Below, piece by piece: positions 24,101 to 30,067 of a stretch of 64,000 bases of DNA. Positions within the stretch are counted from its first letter, which is position 1. Every line of letters begins with the position of its first letter. The position numbers and the translations under genes were made by a program. The DNA comes from Dreissena polymorpha (taxonomy: Eukaryota > Mollusca > Bivalvia > Myida > Dreissenidae): NCBI RefSeq assembly GCF_020536995.1, contig NC_068359.1, forward strand, positions 62,139,615-62,203,614, written 5' to 3'. The notes beneath the pieces were generated by a model. The model saw nothing but the letters and a program-made list of their open reading frames with translations. It was not told where the DNA came from and made no database searches.

Positions 24101-27100
24101 GCCGCATGATGTGGCGTCTCATCAGGGTCTGCGATGTTTGCTTAAAAGCATTTCCGTAAGAAATATTCTAAATAAAGAAATAAACATACTAGACATCCCT
24201 AATTTTGGAAATAAATTGATCGAATTTAGAAGGATGAAAGAGTCCACTAGGCATAAATGGGTTAAATAACTTACACATGTCTGTCAACGTGTGCTAAATA
24301 AATAGCTCGCTTTTAGGAACATCGGTTACGGTCTGCAGAACATGCTGTCCAGAATCGGAGCAATACTAGGACCTCAACTGGTCTTCCTGGTAAGTAATCG
24401 GAGCAATACTAGGACCTCAACTGGTCTTCCTGGTAAGTAATCGGAGCAATACTAGGACCTCAACTTGTCTTCCTGGTAAGTAATCGGAGCAATACTAGGA
24501 CCTCAACTGGTCTTCCTGGTAAGTAATCGGATCAATACTAGGACCTCAACTGGTCTTCCTGGTAAGTAATCGGATCAATACTAGGACCTCAACTGGTCTT
24601 CCTGGTAAGTAATCGGATCGATACTAGGACCTCAACTGGTCTTCCGGGTAAGTAATCGGAGCAATACTAGGACCTCAACTTGTCTTCCTGGTAAGTAATC
24701 GGAGCAATACTAGGACCTCAACTGGTCTTCCTGGTAAGTAATCGGATCAATACTAGGACCTCAACTGGTCTTCCTGGTAAGTAATCGGATCAATACTAGG
24801 ACCTCAACTGGTCTTCCGGGTAAGTAATCGGAGCAATACTAGGACCTCAACTTGTCTTCCTGGTAAGTAATCGGAGCAATACTAGGACCTCAACTGGTCT
24901 TCCTGGTAAGTAATCGGATCAATACTAGGACCTCAACTGGTCTTCCTGGTAAGTAATCGGATCAATACTAGGACCTCAACTGGTCTTCCTGGTAAGTAAT
25001 CGGATCAATACTAGGACCTCAACTGGTCTTCCGGGTAAGTAATCGGAGCAATACTAGGACCTCAACTTGTCTTACTGGTAAGTAATCGGAGCAATACTAG
25101 GACCTCAACTTGTCTTCCTGGTAAGTATTAGTGTAAATAAAGCCGCGTTCTGGAAGAATCAAAGTACTGACAGTACTGGTGTGACGATGCTTTTGAAGAG
25201 GATTGATATAAAAACATCTATTTAATTTTATCTACCACAATTGTGTATGTGGGTACGTAAATTTTGGGTAGGAAAAAATGGGTACGAACATTTTGGGTAC
25301 AAAAAATATGCAAAAAAAAAATTGGGTACGTATAAGATTTGGTAACGAATAAAAATTGGGTAGGAAAATATATTGGGAACGAAAAACAATTTGGGTACGA
25401 GCAAAAATTTCGGTACGAAAACAAATTGGGTAAGAAAAAAATTGGGTACAAAATATGTAGGGTACGAAAAAAAATTGGGGGTACGGGGAAGTAGTACCCG
25501 TGGGGAACTTGATCCATTCAGCGAAACTGGCAGGTCGCTGTGGTGTAGTGGATATGGTGTCCGCCTAGCAATCGGGAGGTCATGGGTTCGATCCCCACTG
25601 CGGGAGCGTTCTTTAGATTTCCCCCTTAGACACCAAGTACTGGTTCTAGTCCCAGGAAACGGACTCGAAAGCGTTCGTTTCTAATAAGCCTAAGGCTTTC
25701 TATGCAATCGAGCTAAAATAAATATGTTTAATATGGTTACATTCTCGATCAAATATAACAATAAATATCTTTAAAAAGATATTCGACGTGTATTTCTGTA
25801 CCACTTATCTTATAAAAAAAACGTTCTGGTACAGTAAAACGTTTGTGGGTTATAACATTACGTTTCAGCATATAAATTCAAAACTTGACATGCTCTTTAA
25901 TTACACCATGCTCTTTAATTTCACGTGTATATCATACCAAACTTTATATTTCGTTGTTTCCTTCCTAAGTTAATGATGCTATGTGTACGGACGTGATTTC
26001 ACATGCCCATGTGCATGAACATATAAATTTTCTATTTTGATTATTTTTTTCTTTCTCTAATTCAATAAGCTTAGGCATGTTTGTTCGTTAAGTACGGCAA
26101 ACATTTCATGATGATTCCCGAACGTAGGTATGAGCACAAAGTCGTAAGGCACTTGAATACGTGAGTTCGCCCATGAACACATGGTAAGGTTAACTAAATC
26201 TCCGCGATATGACCTAATATGTGTTTAAAACAGCAAACGATATCCAACAAACAAATGAATTATCAAACATAGTATGTGCACTGATGTGGCTCTGTAATTT
26301 CTGTTTGAAAAGTTTATTAAATATGCAAAATGAGAAAGCACGCACAAGAGCGAGTTTCACAGATGTCATATGGCTATTATGCTGTTTATATACCATAGTC
26401 GCTACAACGCTTACAAATGGCAGATTCGAAATAATTCGTTTTCTTTACACTCATGATCGCGTTGAAAGGTAATTATACACGCTTTAATTCGCAATTTATT
26501 TACTGAATCACGACAAATGTCAAATACAATACAGACAATGCATAGTTGTTTCATTGATCTATAAACATATAATGGATTTAAAATTAACTTTTTCAAACTA
26601 TTATTAAATCTTTTTCCCAGAATATGCTGTCCTATTCATAGCTGAGCTTCCTATACCTTTATCAATGATAATCAGCGAAGTATGCCGATTTGAAAAATCG
26701 AGCTATCTCAATCGGACTGGCTCGGTCTTTTACATAGGTCGCCATTGTGAAGAATTTTTTCATGGTATGATAACTTAGACGAGCTGCTTCGCAGCATCGT
26801 CAAAAACTGGGCTAAATGCATGCGCACGAAGTTTCAGACGTATCTTTCAATAAGTAGAGTCCTCCTTTAGAAGAAAAAAATCCTTAAAAGTGAAGTCGTC
26901 CCTGATAAGCCCGTTCGATAATCTTTCCCATGACGCGAGTCAGTATAACTTGTATTCATCTTGAGTGTGTTAAGCCGTAACTATAAAAGCTTGAATTCGG
27001 TCAATTCAGCAAAAGTATGTTATTGAAGAGATGCAAAGTAAAGAAATGGGTGTTGATAATTAAAGAATACGGTGATTTTCATGACGACCAATGTCCGTTT

Positions 27101-27838
27101 ACATGAACACACGACAAATGATGTGCAAACATTTCGTTTGATCGTAAAAGTATAGTTTTTAAAATGCATTAAGTTCATATTTGAATTAAACAAAACCACT
27201 CAATTTGTCAGATATGTATAACTCGCATGAGTTTTCGCCATGTATCACCCATAACAACACGTTTTATCCAGCGTGGCGCATCAGACGACCAAACTGTTGT
27301 TTATAAGCCAATACATTTCGATTAATTAAACGCTATCTTAGTGTCGTTCTCGTAAAACTGGGCGTAATACATGTGCAAAAAGTTACGTCACAGGGTAGCC
27401 AGTTCAATCCGAAGAGGCTAATCTGAGTAGATAATCTCCGCTTAAAATGGATTTTCGCCAAGGATAAACTTCATTTAAACGAAATTAATATAACAGCGAA
27501 AAGTGTCGTAACTGACTAGCCTGTGCGGACTGCAAAGGCTAATCTGGTTCGGCACTTAAAAAAATGCCAACCCCGTTTTCGATGAGCCATGCTCATTTCT
27601 TTATTTTCCTGGTTTATGTGACCTTCAGGACATCAAGGTTCCCGGATTGATGTACGGGCTCTGTGCCGCCACCACGTTTCTCTCGATCGCCTCCCTCGTC
27701 CCCATACCGGAAACACGTGGTGTGGACCTTAAAGACAAGATAGCGTCGTCACGCGAACGCGCCGCTGAGGTTTCTGAGATCGAGGATCGCGGTCCGTTAA
27801 AGGAACAGACGGACGGCGTCTTGAATGGAGTTATATGA
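13194..27838 (+). CDS. SLC22-family organic ion transporter-like protein (ten exons; exon 5 damaged)
   Basis: Plasma-membrane major-facilitator carrier of the organic cation/anion transporter family; substrate unknown. Exons: 13194-13233, 13809-14068, 14631-14879, 15805-15977, 16517-16736, 18759-18893, 21688-21773, 22781-22898, 24317-24389, 27629-27838. All borders are GT-AG with matching phases, giving about 521 residues against a usual ~550. Hallmarks: LEHLIKETGGCGRYQILL at the start; a large loop after helix 1 with Cys and Asn-X-Thr sites (NMT, NTT); VVSNWNLVCDKAW; MFS motif ADLVGRK after helix 2; FLPESFRWYV; the cytosolic loop EDAEKVIKRVARINGKP; RFGRKK before helix 9; IETFPTVVRNIG; PIPETRGV before the C-tail. 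Exon 5 has a net frame shift near 16550-16562 and a TAA at 16609-16611 in the expected frame. The gene is therefore either a recent pseudogene on this haplotype or misassembled. Two exon-border minisatellites lie within it. Confidence 0.9.
13520..13532. repeat. G run in intron 1
   Basis: An unbroken run of about 13-14 G in SLC22-like intron 1. The neighbouring 13690-13736 is A-rich. Such runs are prone to length error. Confidence 0.6.
13809..14068 (+). CDS. SLC22-like exon 2
   Basis: Encodes GCGRYQILLVSLIHLAKCG (helix 1), then the extracellular loop with SNMTS and PNTTEKC, ending TVKTVVSN. Acceptor cacgtag, donor AAT|gtatgt, phase 0. The two Asn-X-Thr sites are potential glycosylation sites, as usual in this loop. 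Confidence 0.92.
14376..14617. mobile_element. Palindromic MITE-A copy
   Basis: Left end 'cgttccgggaattctgggca', right end 'ccccgaaacgaggctcata'; arms 'atgcatgtgcgttaagtgtc' and 'gtgccatccctgattagcc' visible. It ends next to the exon 3 acceptor. Confidence 0.8.
14631..14879 (+). CDS. SLC22-like exon 3
   Basis: Acceptor gatgctag, then WNLVCDKAWVPSAIASIQMA, helix 2, ADLVGRKQPFF (MFS motif A), helix 3 and helix 4 to GFFVTTQ. Donor CAG|gttacc, phase 0. A MITE-A copy ends about 15 bp upstream of the acceptor. Confidence 0.93.
14962..15162. mobile_element. MITE-A copy, internally deleted
   Basis: 'ccccgaaaaacggggttaaa' at the left, with the first inner arm missing. The second half 'attagcctgtttggactgc' and 'ctgggacgacacttgtcgca' is well kept. 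15163-15529 shows only AT-rich DNA. Confidence 0.75.
15530..15777. mobile_element. MITE-A copy (diverged)
   Basis: Central 'cgcc'-type box reads 'ccccctaaactggattttcc'; the right arm is 'cgacacttcacgcttatgca'. The outer left arm is badly worn. It ends ~28 bp before exon 4. Confidence 0.65.
15805..15977 (+). CDS. SLC22-like exon 4
   Basis: Acceptor cttcag, then YSIMSEFTQARWRTVVVAI, helices 5 and 6 to VAAPFVVAA-W. Donor TTG|gtaggt, phase 2. Confidence 0.9.
16517..16736 (+). CDS. SLC22-like exon 5, with frame shift and stop
   Basis: It begins in the expected frame (FLPESFRWYVGHDR). The conserved cytosolic loop EDAEKVIKRVARINGKP and the later YSFLDLFRSRELLKYTLLF are in another frame. The exon length of 220 nt does not fit the flanking phases, consistent with a net loss of 1 nt (or gain of 2) around 16550-16562. 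A TAA at 16609-16611 interrupts that second frame after GKP. Borders (ccgcag, TG|gtaaat) are intact. Confidence 0.82.
17128..17279. mobile_element. MITE-A half copy
   Basis: Left half only: 'cgagccttattctggaaaaa', 'gtgtcgtcccagattagc', then the central segment; it breaks off where the LINE fragment begins. 16737-17127 holds nothing I recognise. Confidence 0.7.
17294..18365 (+). mobile_element. 3' fragment of a non-LTR retrotransposon (LINE) with (TTA)n tail
   Basis: 17294-17914 encodes the end of a reverse transcriptase ORF: LGITVDKHLTWKLHINNVC, LFYNSYI, then after one stop PHMDYCCTIW, IQKRAAKIIM, FNKLGWLSFENRCKFLVGT, ending SFKRHLKNHLLQTQ. The pattern 'QKRAA+II ... LGWLS ... FK..LK..LL' is typical of LINE C termini. 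A 3' UTR follows with a long ATT microsatellite (18012-18135), ending in AATAAAG and (TTA)n at 18337-18365. It is 5' truncated and dead, lying sense in SLC22-like intron 5. Confidence 0.85.
18012..18135. repeat. (ATT)n microsatellite
   Basis: About 120 bp of ATT/TTA triplets with few interruptions, inside the 3' UTR of the LINE fragment. Confidence 0.9.
18403..18498. mobile_element. MITE-A half copy
   Basis: Right half only: 'gactgcacgggataatctgg', 'cgacactttacgctcatgca', 'agaacgaggctta'. Confidence 0.7.
18759..18893 (+). CDS. SLC22-like exon 6
   Basis: Acceptor cttacag, then FNLGLSTYAMNFGLPSLSGS, YLNIFITSIIGSP and LVMWLQNR: helices 7 and 8. Donor AACAG|gtcagg, phase 2. Confidence 0.9.
18926..19157. 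mobile_element. Palindromic MITE-A copy
   Basis: Right half well kept ('gcacaggctattctgggacg', 'acgcacgtgcatttaaccca'), left half worn. It starts ~30 bp after exon 6. Confidence 0.78.
19342..19610. mobile_element. Palindromic MITE-A copy
   Basis: Complete: 'ccttggtctgggaaaatggc', 'ggctgatcaaggaagacatt', 'aaacgaaaaataccataaac', 'agtgtcgtccctgattatcc', 'gcattaggccacgttttccc'. Confidence 0.82.
19611..21096. other. Intron 6, AT-rich, no feature seen
   Basis: About 1.5 kb of AT-rich intron with no ORF, no inverted ends and no repeat that I could match elsewhere in the window. Confidence 0.5.
21097..21655 (+). repeat. ~58 bp tandem array derived from the exon 7 acceptor
   Basis: Clean units start at 21316, 21372, 21430, 21488 and 21546 (spacing 56 then 58), with worn ones before (from ~21097) and after (~21605). 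Each unit has 'cttgcgaacacag' followed by an approximate copy of the first ~36 nt of exon 7 ('gttcggcagaaagaagactg', 'catacctgtttcacg'). The real acceptor reads 'cttctcaacccag' followed by ATTTGGTCGCAAGAAGAGCG. About ten copies. The exon-like part keeps the RFGRKK-type coding sense in several units. Confidence 0.88.
21688..21773 (+). CDS. SLC22-like exon 7
   Basis: Acceptor caacccag, then RFGRKKSAYLFHVICAVGAV (motif before helix 9, and helix 9) to LQRLE. Donor GAAC|gtgagt, phase 1. Its first ~36 nt and acceptor are the source of the tandem array just upstream. Confidence 0.9.
21813..21970. mobile_element. MITE-A half copy
   Basis: Left half: 'aagtgtcatcccatataagc', 'ggttaatcagggacgacaat', then the central box to 'gtccataaaaaaggaaagc'. 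Confidence 0.72.
22047..22314. mobile_element. Palindromic MITE-A copy
   Basis: Complete but worn: 'gagtcttgctctgacaaaac', 'caatcaaggacgacactttc', 'gctgaaagtgtcgtccctga', 'cgcgttttcccagagcgacc'. Confidence 0.8.
22497..22763. mobile_element. Palindromic MITE-A copy
   Basis: Complete: 'atgcatgtgtgtaaagtgtc', 'ggcggaaagtgtcgtccctg', 'cctgcgcggactgcacacgc', ending 'gggcgaggctcatat'. It ends ~18 bp before exon 8. Confidence 0.82.
22781..22898 (+). CDS. SLC22-like exon 8
   Basis: Acceptor tttttacag, then TSNIKSATSICFLIAIIAID, SPVQTVTIETFPTVVR (helix 10 and the conserved E-x-x-P-T-x-x-R). Donor GTCAG|gtgaga, phase 2. It starts ~18 bp after a MITE-A copy. Confidence 0.92.
23304..23390. mobile_element. 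MITE-A fragment
   Basis: Left arm only: 'tgaaaagggggtttaatgca', 'gtaaagtgtcgtcccagatt', 'acctgtgcagtccgcat'. Confidence 0.7.
23628..24039 (-). mobile_element. TTGAAGGGGCC-ended element with tRNA-like module
   Basis: Left end TTGAAGGGGCCATTTCATAG, right end 'gaccccttcaa'. On the minus strand at about 23698-23775 a tRNA-like stretch has box A 'ggccgagtggtgtaagc' and box B 'tgttcgagccc'. Same family as 9410-9926 and 43394-43915. It abuts the element at 24036 at one shared TCAA. Confidence 0.7.
24036..24265. mobile_element. MITE-B copy (TTAA, piggyBac-like ends)
   Basis: Ends CCCATGTATGCCTAGTG and CACTAGGCATAAATGGG bounded by TCAA and TTAA. Shared body: 'gtagacccagatgagatgcc', 'agaaatattctaaataaaga'. 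TTAA target plus CCC ends resembles piggyBac, with no transposase inside. Confidence 0.78.
24317..24389 (+). CDS. SLC22-like exon 9
   Basis: Acceptor cttttag, then NIGYGLQNMLSRIGAILGPQ and LVFL. Donor CTG|gtaagt, phase 0. The last 37 nt plus the donor form unit 1 of the 43 bp array that follows. Confidence 0.92.
24353..25126 (+). repeat. 18 x 43 bp tandem array of the exon 9 donor border
   Basis: Unit: 'aatcggagcaatactaggac' + 'ctcaactggtcttcctg' (37 exon nt) + 'gtaagt'. Eighteen units at an exact 43 bp period from 24353; unit 1 is the genuine exon end. Variants (gag/gat, ctgg/cttg, cctg/ccgg) recur in order in units 3-7, 8-11 and 12-16, a higher-order pattern of four to five units. Every unit keeps GTAAGT. 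Confidence 0.95.
25252..25500. repeat. Degenerate ~18 bp minisatellite
   Basis: About a dozen irregular units around 'ttgggtacgaaaaaaa'. Short ORFs over it on both strands are by-products. Confidence 0.8.
25530..25725 (+). mobile_element. tRNA-derived SINE
   Basis: Head with box A 'tgtggtgtagtggatatggt' and box B 'ggtcatgggttcgatcccc'. Body 'ttagacaccaagtactggtt' and 'gtcccaggaaacggactcg'. Tail 'agctaaaataaatatg'. Sense in SLC22-like intron 9. Confidence 0.8.
25726..26795. other. Intron 9, AT-rich, no feature seen
   Basis: Short ORFs here (for example 26221-26472 and its antisense partner) lack any recognisable motif. I saw no repeat ends. Confidence 0.45.
26796..26936. mobile_element. MITE-A fragment
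   Basis: 'aaaaactgggctaaatgcat', 'aagtgaagtcgtccctgata'; most of the right arm is missing. Confidence 0.6.
27338..27590. mobile_element. Palindromic MITE-A copy
   Basis: 'gtcgttctcgtaaaactggg', 'agaggctaatctgagtagat', 'gcgaaaagtgtcgtaactga', 'tgcggactgcaaaggctaat'. It ends ~40 bp before exon 10. Confidence 0.78.
27629..27838 (+). CDS. SLC22-like exon 10 (stop codon)
   Basis: Acceptor accttcag, then DIKVPGLMYGLCAATTFLSI (helices 11-12 region), PIPETRGVDLKDKI and an acidic C-tail to LNGVI, stop TGA at 27836-27838. Possible poly-A signals AATAAA lie at 28037-28042 and 28137-28142. Confidence 0.92.
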   Translation, partial: DIKVPGLMYGLCAATTFLSIASLVPIPETRGVDLKDKIASSRERAAEVSEIEDRGPLKEQTDGVLNGVI

Positions 27839-28947
27839 ATGGAGCCGCATATTGTTGACATATAATGTATATCTTATTCATATGCAGAGGGTATATTGGT
27901 GTATAAGTATGTACATTGTCAAATATTCACGTTTGCTATATTAGCATTACTATATATAAGACCTACAATGAGTAATGACTCAGCACTGGGCCACCGTGGA
28001 TGAAACACCGGTAGTTACGAAGAAATAATAATTTTCAATAAAGGTGCTTCTTTGTATATCGACTTACACTGCATTCGGTATTGTTTTCGTTGTTGCTGCT
28101 GTTTTAGTTTGATGCTGTAACAATCGTAATGATAACAATAAAGAGCCTTTTGGAACGCGGTTTTCAGAAAGATATTACTGTAAAGAAAAACGTACGATGA
28201 GTTCTATGCATAACACAAATGTTTTGTTGACGTAAAAAAATGGTTTATTAAACAACCATCCCTGGTCATTAAGGGCAAGCAGCGGTTTAATTACATGAAC
28301 CTATTTTCTCCACCCTGCTTGTTATCTAATATGCTAGAGGACACTTGTTGTCCTCGATTTGACAAAATAGTTCGCTACTTGTGCGTGGTAGGCTACCCGC
28401 CGGTATCAGAACACGCCTTGCGAGACTTGAGCCTTCGGCCCCCGCTCCATACAGAGTGTATAGTATAATTTTAAAAAGTGCACCTCGAATTTTCCGCTGG
28501 ACCATACCCAATTGTGCACGCAGGTATCGCTTCTCAATTTGCCTATGTGCTTCTGCAATGTGCATGATTTGTTGGAACTACTTTCAAGATGGAGGCAAAT
28601 ACACACAGAAACGTTGTTTTTTTTTTAAATTAAGTTGACGATAAATATTATTTAAATTTTTTTTTTACATAATGCATAAGTATGCGATCAATTGTTTTTC
28701 TCTTCTTACTATATCTACGAGTATGCACGTGTCGCCAAGTATGGCGCTAGTAATCAAATGAGCTAAAAGATCAGATGAACGCAGTGAAAACGCACCCAGA
28801 TGACTTTTTAGTCCGGTTATGGGGGATAATGCGAGATACAGGTGACGAACCATTTCAGAGGCGAACATGTGTGGTTTAGAGCCTGAAGTGAAGAAAATAG
28901 TACACTTCAGGTCTATTGTTTTTTTACTTCTATCATGCAAATGCGAG
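27839..28947. other. 3' flank of the SLC22-like gene, mostly unassigned
   Basis: Contains the poly-A signals and a slightly GC-richer block at 28330-28600 with short ORFs on both strands that match nothing I know. No repeat ends seen. Confidence 0.4.
28037..28042 (+). terminator. Poly-A signal AATAAA for the SLC22-like gene
   Basis: AATAAA 199 bp after the stop codon. A second one lies at 28137-28142. Position and strand fit; use is not proven. Confidence 0.5.
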
Positions 28948-29176
28948 TTAACCCATGCATGCCTAGTGTCTAGAAAAAAAGCCTTAACAAACAGCGTAGA
29001 CCCAGATGAAACGCCGAATGATGCGGCGTCTCATCAGGGTCTGCGCTGTTTGCTTAAAGGAATTTCCGTAATAAATATTCTAAATATAGAAAAAATATAC
29101 TAGACATCCCTTATTTTGGAAATAAATTGATCCAATTTAGAAGGATGGGAGAGTCCACTAGGCATAACTGGGTTAA
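28948..29176. mobile_element. MITE-B copy
   Basis: TTAA-CCCATGCATGCCTAGTG left and CACTAGGCATAACTGGG-TTAA right. Central near-palindrome 'gaaacgccgaatgatgcggc' with 'gtctcatc'. 229 bp. Confidence 0.85.
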
Positions 29177-30067
29177 TATGTACTGTTTTAGGAGGCGACC
29201 TATCGTTATGGCTCAAATGTGCCTCCACAATGACACTAATCCGCTCTAAACATCAAGGCATGGAGACGGCGTTATTTTTATATAGTTGTTTTGCGTCTTT
29301 TTTTTGTGTGTGTTGTACCGTCTTGTGTTGGTTGAATAGCAGTGATGGTTTGTCGAAACAACAACAACATATCTCATAATAATATTGGTTAGTTTTTATT
29401 TGCTGCTCAGTTCACACAAACTAATCAAGAAAACACGATAAATATTCTTACCATGACCATGGTTTATCATGTTCACATTATTTGTTATACACACATTACT
29501 ACCTAAAAACACAAGTTACATTGTCATTTGACATCTATTTTATAAATTTAAACAATAAACTTTGAACATTGTTTAAACAGCTCAAAACAGCATAGGAACG
29601 AAAATATGCTTCAATTAAGGTAAATATATTGTAAATAAACATACACATATCAGTCCATAAAATAAAATGTAATGCACAGTAAAAGTGGATTAGTTCTCAG
29701 TACCTCTATTTCAAGATGTTCCTTTCTACGATATGATATAACTGATAATGTTTATGTTGGAAATCGCTGGACGCCAATGGAATATTCACTATCTATGCTT
29801 GGTACAATCAACCATAGTATGTAACTGTGAAAGCAATCAATGGTGGGTCTAGCAATTGTTCACAGACATGGAGTTTTTGTTACACTGGGAATAACACATT
29901 TTGTTTATTCTTAGCGAGCGGTTATCGATTTTCGTAACATATTTGAATATAAGCATCAATTTTTTTCGTTTAAAATGTTAAACGTTTGGTTGAAATCCTC
30001 GGTTTCATTGGTAAACTCTTCTAATGAAGCAATGTAGTCTATGTGATAAAATTTGCGAACTGAAGTA
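29177..30067. other. Spacer between convergent SLC22-like and TRIM-like genes
   Basis: AT-rich. The only signal is AATAAA on the minus strand at 29904-29909, about 160 bp past the TRIM-like stop codon. Confidence 0.5.
29904..29909 (-). terminator. Poly-A signal for the TRIM-like gene
   Basis: AATAAA on the minus strand, 159 bp downstream of the stop at 30068. Position and strand fit. Confidence 0.5.

Noticed and set aside
24353-25126. CRISPR-like array because of the regular 43 bp period
   Set aside because: There are no unique spacers, the whole unit repeats, and unit 1 is the end of a coding exon in a eukaryotic gene.
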